Counted from the stretch's first letter, positions 18,009 to 27,462 are shown. The stretch: 64,000 nucleotides of DNA from an uncultured Lachnospiraceae bacterium (GCA_902781455.1 CACZJF010000005.1:1-64000); one strand, 5' to 3'. Translations and numbers: made by a program. The notes: generated from the sequence alone by a model not told the origin.

Positions 18009-19142
18009 ATGGGAAATCTGTTGGAAAACCAGATGTTTCTTTTGTTTCTGGTCATGGCGATCGGCTATGCGATCGGACGGCTGAAGATCAAAGGAATCGG
18101 TCTGGGTTCGGCAGGCATTCTGATTGTTGCGCTCGTGTTCGGCCACTTTGGTTATGAAGTGCCGTCTATCGTGCAGAACATCGGTCTGGCCTGCTTTGTG
18201 TCGGCGGTCGGGTTTATCGCAGGACCGACGTTTTTCAAAAACTTTAAGGGGAAGGCCAAGGCCTATGTGGTGATTGGCTTATCTATCGTTTGCGTTGGCA
18301 TGCTGGTGTGCCTGACAGTCATTGCAGTGACAGGGACATCAGTAGACCTTTCCCTGGGCCTTCTAGCCGGGGCACTGACGACAACGCCCGGACTGGCAGC
18401 CGGAATCGAAGCAACCGGTTCGGAACTTGTTTCGGTCGGGTATGGGATAGCGTATCCCTTTGGTGTGATATCGGTTGTCCTGTTTGTCCAACTGATGCCG
18501 CGGTTACTTCATGCCGATCTGGAAGCAGAGAAGGAAGAACTGAAGAAGAAAAACCAGAACGTGAAGAAGCTGATCCCGGAGAATCTGATCCGGTTTGATA
18601 CGTTTGGTTTGTTCTCATTTTCTGTTGCTGTCCTGCTGGGATTCCTGATCGGACAGATCGAGATACCGCTGCCTGGCGGCGGTTCGTTTTCACTGGGTAC
18701 CAGCGGCGGACCATTATTGATAGGAATTGTGCTGGGACACTTTCAGAACATTGGGATCTTCGACATGCGTGTGAAGAACGGGACGCTGACCACTATGCGG
18801 GAGCTTGGTCTGGCGTTCTTTCTTGCCGGTGCCGGAACCCATGCAGGAAAGGGTTTTCTGGAGGTCCTGATGGACAGAGGACTAATCCTTTTCTTCTATG
18901 GAGCTTTGATGGCGGTGGGACCGTTGGTAATTGGACTTCTGGTGGCAAGGAAGTTGTTCCGTCTGAATGTACTGGATTCCATGGGCTCCATCTGTGGCGG
19001 GATGACCAGCACGCCGGCGCTGGGCAGTCTGATTTCTTCTGCCGGAACGGACGATGTTGTGCATTCCTATGCGGCTACCTATCCGGTCGCCCTTGCGATG
19101 ATCGTAATCCTGGTGGAGCTGGTCGGTGCGAAGATGGGATGA
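18009..19142 (+). CDS. AspT/YidE-like transporter without RCK domains
   Basis: The 377-residue protein has about ten membrane helices in two homologous halves. The first half contains GALTTTPGLAAG, the second GGMTSTPALGSL, the duplicated signature of the aspartate:alanine exchanger (AAE) family. Most members have one or two cytoplasmic RCK_C (TrkA_C) domains between the halves and exceed 500 residues. Here the linker is only a short charged stretch (EAEKEELKKKNQNVKK), so it is a compact form. It follows the Dlt-like ligase by 54 bases and probably shares the transcript. It may import or exchange the acid used by the module, or balance a by-product. That link is contextual. Confidence 0.75.
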   Translation: MGNLLENQMFLLFLVMAIGYAIGRLKIKGIGLGSAGILIVALVFGHFGYEVPSIVQNIGLACFVSAVGFIAGPTFFKNFKGKAKAYVVIGLSIVCVGMLVCLTVIAVTGTSVDLSLGLLAGALTTTPGLAAGIEATGSELVSVGYGIAYPFGVISVVLFVQLMPRLLHADLEAEKEELKKKNQNVKKLIPENLIRFDTFGLFSFSVAVLLGFLIGQIEIPLPGGGSFSLGTSGGPLLIGIVLGHFQNIGIFDMRVKNGTLTTMRELGLAFFLAGAGTHAGKGFLEVLMDRGLILFFYGALMAVGPLVIGLLVARKLFRLNVLDSMGSICGGMTSTPALGSLISSAGTDDVVHSYAATYPVALAMIVILVELVGAKMG

Positions 19143-19211
19143 CGATGGAACAACCTACTTGTATTTGATAGAATAAAAAAAGTATAGCAATAGAAAGAGC
19201 AGGACTGGATT

Positions 19212-20495
19212 TTGGAGAATCGTGAGAAAGTACAGAAGTGGATCGATACAGCGTATATTGTGTGTCTGGCTGTTTTTCTGGCTTACAGGACTTTCTTTAA
19301 TACAATGATTCGTCATGATTTTGGGATAAAGAGATGTAAACCGGCAGAGCTTTGCTGGTTGGTCTTTATGGTACTTCTGATCATGATTCGCGCATTGTAT
19401 CTGAGGTGCTATTCCAAAGTGGAACTTTTGATCGCTGTGTCTTTCTGTATCTGTATTCTGTTATCCTGGCGGCATGCCAGGGTTTATTGGTTTTTGATGG
19501 TTCCACTGTTGATTGTGGGTGCGAAAGGGATTCCGTTTGACCGGATTGTAAAAACTTTCCTCATAGTTGTTGGAGCTGTAATCGGGATTTCTCTGATTCT
19601 GTCTTTAGCCGGTGTGATTACGAACCTGAGGTATGTCCGTTATATCGATTCTGCAGTATCCTCAGAAAGAATAGAAGCGGCAAGGTACGCATTTGGAACC
19701 ACTTACCCCACGACGTTTTCTGAGTTTGTTTTTTTCCTTAGTGCTGCGTGGCTGTATCTACGGCGTAAGGTGCTGCGGTTTTATGATGTGGTTCTGCTTG
19801 CTGCAGTTACCGTCTTCCTGTTTTTGGGTCCAAACGCAATGACGGATTCGGTGTGTGTTGCATTATTGGCCTTGATTGCCGGGGTGATGATCTTCCTTCG
19901 CCATAAGTCTGAACAGGCCAGTGAGACCGCACGTAAGATTTGCACACCGTTGATCGGGACGACAGGTCTGTGTGCTGTTGTGATGACAGTGTTGATGCTT
20001 CTGTATGATAAAATGGTTGAATCATGGAGGGTCCTGGATAGTATTTTTCATAACAGGCTCTTTCTGGGCAACGTGGGTGTAAGGGACTATGGGATTCATC
20101 TGTTCGGAAAGAAGGTTAAGTACCATACGACCGGAGCAGATGTGAGCCTGGTGGGAAGACCGGATTACTTCAATCTGGACAGTTCGTACCATCTGATTCT
20201 GATTAATTTTGGCATTATTATTCTTCTTTTTATCGTCGGCTTCTTTACCGTCTCTGCCTGGCGGGCCTGGCAGAAGTGTGATCTTGCACTTCTGCTGATT
20301 ATTGTCGTGATCTCTCTGGAGTGTGTAATGGAAAACCGCATGATTCAGCCGCAGTATGATATCTTTCTGCTGATGTTCTTTGCGGATATGCGGTCTGCCA
20401 GAGGGGAGAAGTATTTGATGCTGGGAAGGGTTCCCGGCTGTGCAGAACGTATACAGCAGGTGGAGCAATCTCCGGAGGGGATCACATGTCAGTGA
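19212..20495 (+). CDS. Putative Wzy/O-antigen-ligase-like polymerase
   Basis: The 427-residue polytopic protein starts at TTG 19212 after GCAGGA; no nearer ATG exists. About ten membrane segments are separated by short loops, with one long outer loop in the C-terminal half (about residues 270-330, with LFGKKVKYHTTGADVSL). A conserved-type ending follows (MENRMIQPQYDIFLLMFFADM). This matches Wzy-type polymerases and O-antigen-ligase-like proteins, which join lipid-linked oligosaccharide units outside the membrane. Sequence identity in this family is low, so the call rests on topology and the surrounding polymer genes. The 3' end overlaps the next gene by ten bases. Confidence 0.6.
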   Translation: MENREKVQKWIDTAYIVCLAVFLAYRTFFNTMIRHDFGIKRCKPAELCWLVFMVLLIMIRALYLRCYSKVELLIAVSFCICILLSWRHARVYWFLMVPLLIVGAKGIPFDRIVKTFLIVVGAVIGISLILSLAGVITNLRYVRYIDSAVSSERIEAARYAFGTTYPTTFSEFVFFLSAAWLYLRRKVLRFYDVVLLAAVTVFLFLGPNAMTDSVCVALLALIAGVMIFLRHKSEQASETARKICTPLIGTTGLCAVVMTVLMLLYDKMVESWRVLDSIFHNRLFLGNVGVRDYGIHLFGKKVKYHTTGADVSLVGRPDYFNLDSSYHLILINFGIIILLFIVGFFTVSAWRAWQKCDLALLLIIVVISLECVMENRMIQPQYDIFLLMFFADMRSARGEKYLMLGRVPGCAERIQQVEQSPEGITCQ

Positions 20496-21823
20496 GAGCA
20501 GTGAGTGCAAAGCATATCGCAAAGGCAAAAAATACAGTTGTGAAAGCGCTGAAAAAAACACCGCTGAAACCCTTGTGGTGGAGGGCGAAGCACATCGCGC
20601 CCATTCGCATGGTCCGGCACACTCTCAAGGATATGCATCAGGACAAGCTGGTGAATGAGTGGTATCCGGAGATTTACAGCCGACATTCCTCTGAGCCTGT
20701 TGATGAGAACAAGGTGATTATAATTGAAAATGCACTGACGGGGCTGAGCAGTTCGTTCCGTCTGCTCTACAGAGATCTGAAGGCGAGCGGGAAGTACCGG
20801 ATCCATGTTCACCATATAGGCCGGAATCTGGTTCATGCCAATGAGCATGACATCAATGGGGCCCGTCTTGCGTATGATCTGGGGACTGCCCGGTATGTGT
20901 TCCTGAGTGATGAGTGTGTCGCACTCAGCTGCGTGCCGCTGCGCCCGGAGACTACGGTTGTACAGCTGTGGCATGGCTGCGGTGCGTTCAAGCGGTTCGG
21001 CAGGAGCACGCTGGATCTGAAGTTCGGGGCAAATCAGGATCATATCGACCGCTATCCGCGGTATAAGAATTATTCTCTGGTTACGGTTTCAAGTCCGGAT
21101 GTCGTCTGGGCGTATGAGGATGCGATGGGACTGAAGGGTCAGAACATTGTCCGGCCTATCGGCATCAGCCGGACAGATGTTTTCTTCGATCCGGAATATC
21201 TTGCGAAGGCTCCGGAGCGGGTTTACCAGGAGGTACCGCAGGCAAGAGGGAAGCGTGTGGTCTTATACGCGCCGACCTTCCGCGGCAGGATCGCAATTGC
21301 TGAGACACCGGACTACCTGCAGTTTGATCTGAGGAAGCTGAAGGAAATGCTTGGAGATGATGTTCTCATTCTCATCAAGCATCATCCGATCGTCAAGGAT
21401 TACCATATGCCGAGGATCCCCGAGGATCTGGAGGGAAGTTTCGCGGTGGATGTGACGCACACGCTTTCCATCGAGGATCTTATGATCACTGCCGACGTCT
21501 GCATCACGGATTATTCTTCCCTGATTTTTGAGTACTCCCTGCTGGACAAACCGCTGATCTTCTATGTGTATGATCTGGAGAAGTACTTTGACTGGAGAGG
21601 GTTCTATTATGATTTCGATGAGCTGACTCCGGGGCCGGTCTGCCGCACGATGGAAGAGCTTGGACAGGCGGTCCGGGTATCCCTGACATCGGGTGAGAGT
21701 TTTGATTCGGAGAAGATGAAAGCATTTCGCCGGAAGTTTATGGCAAGCTGCGACGGACATGCGACAAAGCGGATAGAAGAATGGGTTTTCGGAGAAAGCG
21801 GCTTGAAGGAAACGATTATATAA
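20486..21823 (+). CDS. CDP-glycerol glycerophosphotransferase-like (TagB/TagF), copy 1
   Basis: The 445-residue protein starts inside the end of the polymerase gene with GGAGGGG eight bases upstream. Family landmarks: QLWHGCGAFKRFG with the conserved His, SRTDVFF, YAPTFRG, IKHHP, TDYSSLIFEYSLLDKP, and RGFYYDF with ELTPGPVC. These enzymes move glycerol- or ribitol-phosphate from CDP-alcohols to a lipid-linked primer or chain at the inner membrane face. An N-terminal basic region (KKTPLKPLWWRAKH) likely contacts the membrane. It is closely related along its whole length to the copy at 30906-32237, as if the pair arose by duplication. Priming versus polymerising activity cannot be decided. Confidence 0.87.
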   Translation: MSVRAVSAKHIAKAKNTVVKALKKTPLKPLWWRAKHIAPIRMVRHTLKDMHQDKLVNEWYPEIYSRHSSEPVDENKVIIIENALTGLSSSFRLLYRDLKASGKYRIHVHHIGRNLVHANEHDINGARLAYDLGTARYVFLSDECVALSCVPLRPETTVVQLWHGCGAFKRFGRSTLDLKFGANQDHIDRYPRYKNYSLVTVSSPDVVWAYEDAMGLKGQNIVRPIGISRTDVFFDPEYLAKAPERVYQEVPQARGKRVVLYAPTFRGRIAIAETPDYLQFDLRKLKEMLGDDVLILIKHHPIVKDYHMPRIPEDLEGSFAVDVTHTLSIEDLMITADVCITDYSSLIFEYSLLDKPLIFYVYDLEKYFDWRGFYYDFDELTPGPVCRTMEELGQAVRVSLTSGESFDSEKMKAFRRKFMASCDGHATKRIEEWVFGESGLKETII

Positions 21824-21869
21824 TGAGTGGCAAAAGTGCAGCCGGATATACCGAGGTGACAATTATCTA

Positions 21870-21899
21870 TCGGCAGTAAATCTCGTTCGCGGGTATAAT
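21870..21899 (+). promoter_or_regulatory. Possible promoter before the SDR gene
   Basis: TCGGCA (21870-21875) and TATAAT (21894-21899) are separated by 18 bases, a fair match to a sigma-A promoter. The -10 is consensus and the -35 matches four of six. It would start transcription just before the SDR gene's ribosome binding site, leaving a very short leader, so an internal operon promoter is plausible but unproven. Confidence 0.35.
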
Positions 21900-21922
21900 T
21901 GTTCTATAGAGGTAGGAATAAC

Positions 21923-23023
21923 ATGCGTTTATTGGAGAATAAGCAATATCTGGAAGACTTGCAGACGGTTTCTTCCCTTCCGCTTCCCTGGGAGAAACTG
22001 GAAGGAAGGAGCATCCTGATCTCCGGAGCGACGGGGATGATCGGAAGTACCCTGATCGATGTGCTGATGCTGCGAAACAGGTCTGTTTCTACCGATGGAG
22101 GAAGGACCGGAGGCGGGTGCAGAATCATCGCGCTTGGACGCAGTGGGGAGAAAGCGTGGACGCGTTTCAAGGAGTATTGGAACGATCCGCGTTTTGTGTT
22201 TGTGCAGTGCGATATCAATGATCGGGAGAGTCTGGAACGTGGGTGCACCGGGGATAATCCTGAGGTGGATTATATCTTCCATGCGGCGAGTAACACGCAT
22301 CCGGTCGCTTATGCCACTGACCCGATCGGAACGGTTGTGACGAACATCATCGGCTTGGACAATCTGCTCCATTTTGCTTCAGAACATGGCTGCAGGAGGT
22401 TTCTCTTCGCCTCCTCCAATGAGATCTATGGGGAGAACAGGGGAGATGTAGAGCTGTTTGATGAAAAGTACTGCGGGTATATTGACTGCAATACGATGCG
22501 GGCGGGATATCCGGAGAGCAAGCGGGCCGGCGAGACGCTGTGTCAGGCTTACATCCGGCAGAAAGGACTTGACATCGTGATTCCAAGGTTCACAAGGTCA
22601 TTTGGCCCCGCCCTGCTGCGTACGGATACGAAGGCGCTGTCCCAGTTTATCCGCAAGGGTGTCGCTGGACAAGACATCGTGCTGAAGAGTGAGGGAACGC
22701 AGTACTATTCTTACACCTATATCTGTGATGCGGTGAGTGGATTCCTGTACTGCCTGATGAAGGGAGAATGCGGAGAAGCTTATAACATCGCAGATGTCAG
22801 CTGCGACATTACCTTGCGGGATCTGGCACAGACCATTGCGGATTATGTCGGAACGAAGGTCGTGTTTGACCTGCCGGACGCGGTGGAGGCAGCCGGCTTT
22901 TCAAAGGCGACAAAGGCGCGCCTGGACGGGACAAAGCTGCGCGCATTAGGCTGGAGACCACAGTTTGATATGAAGACGGGGCTGGGACATACGATTGAGA
23001 TTATGCGCTCTTTGGAAGCGTAA
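21923..23023 (+). CDS. NAD-dependent sugar epimerase/dehydratase (extended SDR)
   Basis: The protein has about 366 residues from ATG 21923, chosen because GAGGTAGGA lies just ahead; an in-frame TTG at 21899 has none. The Rossmann loop is SGATGMIGS, a D-I-N (CDINDR) follows the second strand, FHAASNTHP precedes the catalytic region, and SSNEIYG with the later YPESKRAGE supplies the Ser/Thr and YxxxK pair. It belongs to the extended SDR group with UDP-sugar epimerases and decarboxylases. Next to a TarI/IspD-like cytidylyltransferase and CDP-glycerol-type transferases, it could make a CDP-activated polyol or an unusual sugar. The substrate is not deducible. Confidence 0.8.
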   Translation: MRLLENKQYLEDLQTVSSLPLPWEKLEGRSILISGATGMIGSTLIDVLMLRNRSVSTDGGRTGGGCRIIALGRSGEKAWTRFKEYWNDPRFVFVQCDINDRESLERGCTGDNPEVDYIFHAASNTHPVAYATDPIGTVVTNIIGLDNLLHFASEHGCRRFLFASSNEIYGENRGDVELFDEKYCGYIDCNTMRAGYPESKRAGETLCQAYIRQKGLDIVIPRFTRSFGPALLRTDTKALSQFIRKGVAGQDIVLKSEGTQYYSYTYICDAVSGFLYCLMKGECGEAYNIADVSCDITLRDLAQTIADYVGTKVVFDLPDAVEAAGFSKATKARLDGTKLRALGWRPQFDMKTGLGHTIEIMRSLEA

Positions 23024-23057
23024 CAAGGAACCAGACTCCGTGAATCAGAAAAACGGA

Positions 23058-23086
23058 CGGACAGGCAGTATCAGGTGATCTATAAT
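23058..23086 (+). promoter_or_regulatory. Possible promoter before the cytidylyltransferase gene
   Basis: CGGACA (23058-23063) and TATAAT (23081-23086) are separated by 17 bases. The -10 is consensus and the -35 matches four of six. It lies 33 bases before ATG 23119 in the gap after the SDR gene. Confidence 0.4.
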
Positions 23087-23118
23087 AATACTTACGACGT
23101 ATGTGAAGGAGACGAAGC

Positions 23119-23835
23119 ATGAATGTGGCATTAATCATCGCCGGGGGTTCCGGCCATCGGATGGGGCAGGATATCCCGAAGCAGTTTATCAATGTGGAAG
23201 ATAAGCCCGTATTGATCTATACCATGGAGGGGTTTCAGCAGCATCCGCTGATTGACGCAATCGAGCTGGTATGTATTGACGGCTGGCATGATGTTGCCCA
23301 GGCGTATGCGAAGCAGTTTGGGATCGATAAGCTGAAGTGGGTGATCTCAGGCGGTGAGACCGGCCAGGAATCGATCCGTAACGGAGTGTATTTCCTGGAG
23401 GACAAGTGTGCGGAGGACGATATCGTGGTAATCCATGATGGGATTCGTCCACTGGTGGATGCTTCGGTTCTGTCAGATGTCATCCAGAAGTGTCAGCAGT
23501 ATGGGAACGGTGTTACAAGCATGCCGTACAATGAGCAGATCTTTATTGTGGATGACGAGATATCCACGACGAAGTATATTCCCAGGGAGACACTGCGCCG
23601 TGTGCAAACGCCTCAGGCGTATCAGTTTGGGATGCTGGACCGGGCATACCACAGGGCGTTCGAGGAAGGGATCGGCATCAAGGGATCAGCCTACACGAAT
23701 ACGATGATGGTGGAGCTGGGCGAGCGGCTGTACTTTGCGGCTGGTTCTGACAAGAATATCAAGCTGACGACAAAGGATGACCTGGAGCTGTTCAAGGCAT
23801 ACCTGAAGATGGATCAACAGAATTGGCTGAAGTGA
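23119..23835 (+). CDS. IspD/TarI-family cytidylyltransferase
   Basis: The 238-residue protein has AAGGAG ahead of ATG 23119. The nucleotide-binding start is ALIIAGGSGHRMG followed by IPKQF, with IHDGIRPLVD in the middle and RRVQTPQAYQF later, all IspD/TarI hallmarks. IspD makes CDP-methylerythritol; TarI makes CDP-ribitol for teichoic acid. Placement among CDP-alcohol phosphotransferase-like genes favours a TarI-like role. No TarJ-type medium-chain dehydrogenase is adjacent; instead an extended SDR precedes it, so the activated alcohol may not be ribitol. The 3' end overlaps a possible early TTG start of the next gene, but the preferred start lies after the stop. Confidence 0.85.
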   Translation: MNVALIIAGGSGHRMGQDIPKQFINVEDKPVLIYTMEGFQQHPLIDAIELVCIDGWHDVAQAYAKQFGIDKLKWVISGGETGQESIRNGVYFLEDKCAEDDIVVIHDGIRPLVDASVLSDVIQKCQQYGNGVTSMPYNEQIFIVDDEISTTKYIPRETLRRVQTPQAYQFGMLDRAYHRAFEEGIGIKGSAYTNTMMVELGERLYFAAGSDKNIKLTTKDDLELFKAYLKMDQQNWLK

Positions 23836-23861
23836 GTTGCCGCCATGGAAGAGGTAAGGAC

Positions 23862-25100
23862 GTGAATGTCAGATTTCAGGTGAAGCAGACAATCAAGCAG
23901 GCAGTGCAGAATATTGTACTGCCTGTTTGCTATCGGGCGAATCGCGGCAGGGTGGTGGATCCGAAGCTGGTGGTGTTTGCGGACGCGCATCGCAACAGTC
24001 GGCCGGCGGCGATGGAGCTGTTGTATCGGCGGCTGAAGGAGCGTGGAGACTTCCGGGTTGTGGAGCATTATCTGGACTATGGCAGTGCCGGTGCTGCAGC
24101 GGTGGCGAAGCATTCGATGCGATTTATGCAGCTGTATGCTTCTGCCGGCTTTGTTGTGATTTGTGATAATTTCCTCCCTGTCGCGTCCTGTGACAAGAGG
24201 GAGGAGACGAAGGTGATCCAGCTGTGGCATGCCTGCGGCTGTTATAAGAAGTTCGGGTATGACGCGAAGGACGACATTCCGCCGGACTATCATGGGGCAA
24301 ATGTTTACCGCAACGCGGATCTGGTAACCGTATCAGGAGAAGCGGCAGTCAGGGCATTTACCTCGGCCATGCGGCTGCCGGAGAGTTGTGTAAGGCCGCT
24401 TGGTGTGAGCCGGACGGATCTGTACTTCCGGGAGAAGTGGATCGAGAGGTGTCGGAAGCGGTTTTATGAGCAGTACCCGGACGCATGCAGCAAGAAGGTT
24501 GTCTTGTGGGCGCCGACCTTCCGTGGAAACGCCGGTATGCCGGAGCTGGTGGCGCTGGACCTGGAGAAGCTGCAGTGTGAACTGGGAGAGGATTATATGG
24601 TGCTTGCCCGCCTGCACCCCCATATGAAGAAGGTGGGGATGACAGTTGATGGGTGGCGAAGGAGTGAGGCTGAGGTGTCCACGTCCGGTCAGGTGGAATC
24701 AGATCGAAAACATGGTTACATCGTGGAGATTTCCACGGAGGAATTATATCCTGTCGTGGATGTACTGATCGCAGACTATTCTTCCCTGATCTATGAGTAT
24801 TTGCTGTTCCGCAAACCGCTGGTTCTGTATGTGCCGGACCTGGAAGACTACCGCGCAAGGCGTGGGTTCTACATGGAGCCGGAAGAGATCCCGGCAAGGA
24901 TAGTCATGAAGGAGCAGGCACTTGCTGCGGCGGTGCGGGAAGCAGCGGAAGATGCTGCAGGATGGGCTGGTAAGCATATGGCAGACAGAAAGACAGAGCC
25001 GAGAACAGACCAGGAGCATTTTCTTGAAGCATATATGGGAGCCTGTGATGGGAAGGCAACGGACCGGATTGTGGAGTGGATGACAACCCTGCCAACATAA
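23862..25100 (+). CDS. CDP-glycerol glycerophosphotransferase-like, copy 2
   Basis: The protein has about 412 residues from GTG 23862, chosen for the AAGAGGTAAGG just ahead; TTG 23823 is in frame but overlaps the previous gene. Landmarks are QLWHACGCYKKFGYD, GVSRTDLYF, WAPTFRGN, ARLHPH (in place of the usual KHHP), ADYSSLIYEYLLFRKP, and RRGFYMEPEEIPA. It is the most divergent of the five family members here: it lacks the basic N-terminal segment of copies 1 and 4 and has a different Asp-loop ending. It probably acts on a different donor or acceptor, perhaps with the adjacent cytidylyltransferase product. Confidence 0.83.
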   Translation: MNVRFQVKQTIKQAVQNIVLPVCYRANRGRVVDPKLVVFADAHRNSRPAAMELLYRRLKERGDFRVVEHYLDYGSAGAAAVAKHSMRFMQLYASAGFVVICDNFLPVASCDKREETKVIQLWHACGCYKKFGYDAKDDIPPDYHGANVYRNADLVTVSGEAAVRAFTSAMRLPESCVRPLGVSRTDLYFREKWIERCRKRFYEQYPDACSKKVVLWAPTFRGNAGMPELVALDLEKLQCELGEDYMVLARLHPHMKKVGMTVDGWRRSEAEVSTSGQVESDRKHGYIVEISTEELYPVVDVLIADYSSLIYEYLLFRKPLVLYVPDLEDYRARRGFYMEPEEIPARIVMKEQALAAAVREAAEDAAGWAGKHMADRKTEPRTDQEHFLEAYMGACDGKATDRIVEWMTTLPT

Positions 25101-25184
25101 ACGATAAAGGCAAGGCAGGATTGATATTTACATAGGTTGTGGAAGGCAGAGGTTTAACCGGAGGATGGATTCGTGATCTGTATT

Positions 25185-25214
25185 TTTACTTCTGTAAGTG
25201 ATTTGTGTTATACT
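25185..25214 (+). promoter_or_regulatory. Promoter of the TagGH operon
   Basis: TTTACT (25185-25190) and TATACT (25209-25214) are 18 bases apart. The -10 is preceded by TGT, an extended -10 (TGnTATACT). It lies 31 bases before ATG 25245 in a non-coding gap, so it likely drives 25245 to 32237. Confidence 0.6.
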
Positions 25215-25244
25215 CGAGGCCTGAAGTAAGATGAGGAACCACGT

Positions 25245-26576
25245 ATGGCTAAGATTAGGTTTGGAGATTATCTGAAATCAAAAGAGCGCCAGGAGGCTGT
25301 CTATGAGTCGGACGATTCGATCGCGAAGCGGGCGAGGGCGCTGATTGACCAGGATTCATGTACAGTGAAGCCGCAGTTTCGCGTAGACAACTACCGGAAG
25401 GCGATCAGCCTGCTGGAACAGATTCCGGATCATCCGGATGCGGCTGCGATGCTGGAGGAGTGTCAGGCCGGGCTGGATAAGGCGCAGGAGGCTGTGCTTC
25501 AGATGAACTTTGAGCAGGGGAAGTATCATCTGGAGTCGGCGGATACGGAGTATGAGTTCAAGAAAGCTTCGCAGGAACTTGCAGCGGTTTCGGAGGAACT
25601 GAAGCAAGCCGAAGTTGCATCGCCTCAGCATGAGAAGATGCTTCAGAAGGCAGAAGCGATGAAGGAACAGGCGGATGCAGAGGTTGTCCGTTATGCGAAG
25701 CGGACGACGCGCCGGCGGGGGATTGCGCTTGTAGTGGTCCTTCTGATCATAGCGGCGGTTCTCTATGCCTTGCTGAGTGGATATGGCCGGTATCTGGCGG
25801 CGAAGGCAGAGGGCATGGCCGGAATCTATGAGTCTGCGTACAGCCGTTTCTATAAGCTGGGGGATTATCTGGACAGCCGCAGCCAGTATGAGTATTACAA
25901 GGAGAAGTACCTGAGGCAGAGAGAAGAGGAGGAGAGCCAGTCTCTTCCGGATGCGGAAGTGGGAGATACGGTTGAATTCTCCGGCTTCAGCTGGCTGGTT
26001 CTGGAGAAGGACGATTCAAAGCTGACCCTGATCTGCACGGAGCCAGGGAAAGAAAGTGCATTTGCGGGGGTATCCTATGATGGAGCAAAGAAGCAGCTTC
26101 GGGAGGAGATGAGCATCGTACCGGAGACGGACGAAGCGGAGACAGAAACTGCAGGCGCCGGTGTGGATATGACAGCTGCGCCTGAGACAGGCTCTGCATC
26201 CTGGGAATCTTCTTCTCTTCGGTCTTACCTGAATGAGACGGTGCTGGAACATGAGTTTACGCCTGCTGAGCAGGATGCGATGGAGATGCAGTCTGTGGCT
26301 CCGACTTCAAATGAGGCATACGGGACCGGACTGGATGAGCATGTGCAGGACAAGCTCACGATCCTGAGTGTGGAGCAGGTGGGAGAACTCCTTGCAGATA
26401 AGGTATTTACGAAGCCGTCCGTGGACATGTGGCTGCGTACGCCGGGGCATGATATGCAGTGCGCCGCATATATGACTTCCGCCGGAAATGTGCTTCTTTA
26501 TGGAAATGATGTGACGGATGACAGCCTGTCTGTCTGTCCGCTGATCGTTGTGGATTATACAAAGCTGGAGAACTGA
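25245..26576 (+). CDS. Single-pass membrane protein with DUF6273-like C-terminus
   Basis: The 443-residue protein has a helical, charged cytoplasmic part of about 155 residues containing repeat-like ALL-E-Q segments, one membrane helix (about 159-180), and an outer part. The outer part includes VEFSGFSWLVLEKDDSKLTLIC, here described as the SWLVLEKDD strand pair, then SSLRSYLNE and MWLRTPG with A-Y-M-T-S-A-G-N-V. That order (W-V-L, W-x-x-S-L-R-x-W/Y-L-N, WWLR-S/T-PG, G-x-V) is typical of DUF6273 domains found in clostridial surface and regulatory proteins of unknown function. It is first in the TagGH operon, seven bases before tagG, so it may belong to the export machinery or sense the wall. 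Confidence 0.6.
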   Translation: MAKIRFGDYLKSKERQEAVYESDDSIAKRARALIDQDSCTVKPQFRVDNYRKAISLLEQIPDHPDAAAMLEECQAGLDKAQEAVLQMNFEQGKYHLESADTEYEFKKASQELAAVSEELKQAEVASPQHEKMLQKAEAMKEQADAEVVRYAKRTTRRRGIALVVVLLIIAAVLYALLSGYGRYLAAKAEGMAGIYESAYSRFYKLGDYLDSRSQYEYYKEKYLRQREEEESQSLPDAEVGDTVEFSGFSWLVLEKDDSKLTLICTEPGKESAFAGVSYDGAKKQLREEMSIVPETDEAETETAGAGVDMTAAPETGSASWESSSLRSYLNETVLEHEFTPAEQDAMEMQSVAPTSNEAYGTGLDEHVQDKLTILSVEQVGELLADKVFTKPSVDMWLRTPGHDMQCAAYMTSAGNVLLYGNDVTDDSLSVCPLIVVDYTKLEN

Positions 26577-26582
26577 CAGCGC

Positions 26583-27371
26583 ATGAGTACTCTGAAATTT
26601 CGAATAAGAATATTTTTCAAATACAAGGATCTGCTGATCGAGCTGATCAAGCGCGATATCAAGCTGAAGTACCGAAGAAGTCTTCTGGGTTATGTCTGGA
26701 GTGTGCTGAATCCACTGCTGATCATGATCGTTATGACGGTGGTATTCTCGGCCATGTTTAAGCGCGATATCGAGAACTATCCGATCTACCTCCTGACCGG
26801 CCGTACACTGTTTGAGTTTATGCGCAGCGGAACGCAGAGTGGCCTGAAGAGTGTCCAGCACAACGCACCTTTGCTGAAGAAGACATATATTCCGAAGTAC
26901 ATCTTTACGATTGCGAAGGTGTCAAGCATCTTCATCGATACAGTATTCTCCATGGGCGCATTTTTCATCGTCATGATCGCGACCCGTTCGCCGTTCTATA
27001 TTCAGCTGCTCTATCTGCCGGTAATCCTGTTCCAGACATATCTTTTTACGCTGGGACTAAGCTTCTACCTTGCGGAAATGAACGTGTTTTTCCGTGACAT
27101 CGAGTATATTTACCATGCGGTCTGCACCGCCTGGATGTATCTGTCTGCGTTGTTCTATCCGCTTGAGCAGCTGCCGCATCTGCTTCAGGTCTTTGTGAAG
27201 ACACTGAATCCGATGTACTACTACATTGCGCAGTTCCGTGACATCGCCCTGTACGGCAGGATGCCCGGCATGCGTCTCGTTGTCGGCGGCTGGATCTGGG
27301 CCATCGCCATGATGGTGTTCGGCTTGTTCATGTTCCAGAAGAATAAAGACCGGTTTGTGCTGTATTTGTGA
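26583..27371 (+). CDS. tagG: ABC-2 type polysaccharide/teichoic acid export permease
   Basis: The 262-residue protein has six membrane helices and the ABC-2 polysaccharide-export signature near the N-terminus: DIKLKYRRSLLGYVWSVLNPLL. The end is YFYIAQFRD-like (MYYYIAQFRDIALYG). Length and layout match TagG/RfbA/Wzm permeases, which with an ATPase move lipid-linked wall polymer across the membrane. The ATPase half is in the fusion at 28862-30838; a transferase gene is inserted between them. It lies seven bases after the DUF6273-like gene. Confidence 0.88.
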   Translation: MSTLKFRIRIFFKYKDLLIELIKRDIKLKYRRSLLGYVWSVLNPLLIMIVMTVVFSAMFKRDIENYPIYLLTGRTLFEFMRSGTQSGLKSVQHNAPLLKKTYIPKYIFTIAKVSSIFIDTVFSMGAFFIVMIATRSPFYIQLLYLPVILFQTYLFTLGLSFYLAEMNVFFRDIEYIYHAVCTAWMYLSALFYPLEQLPHLLQVFVKTLNPMYYYIAQFRDIALYGRMPGMRLVVGGWIWAIAMMVFGLFMFQKNKDRFVLYL

Positions 27372-27462
27372 GCATCCGGATACCGTTCAAAAGCGCAGGC
27401 CGGCCGGGATTTGCACGGTGGGTAACAAGAGAAAAACAGATTGCAAGGTGTGAGGGATATAC

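Noticed and set aside
23862..25100. Frameshift or truncation of the second CDP-glycerol transferase
   Set aside because: It is shorter than its paralogues, but all conserved motifs are present in order and a good internal start with ribosome binding site explains the length.
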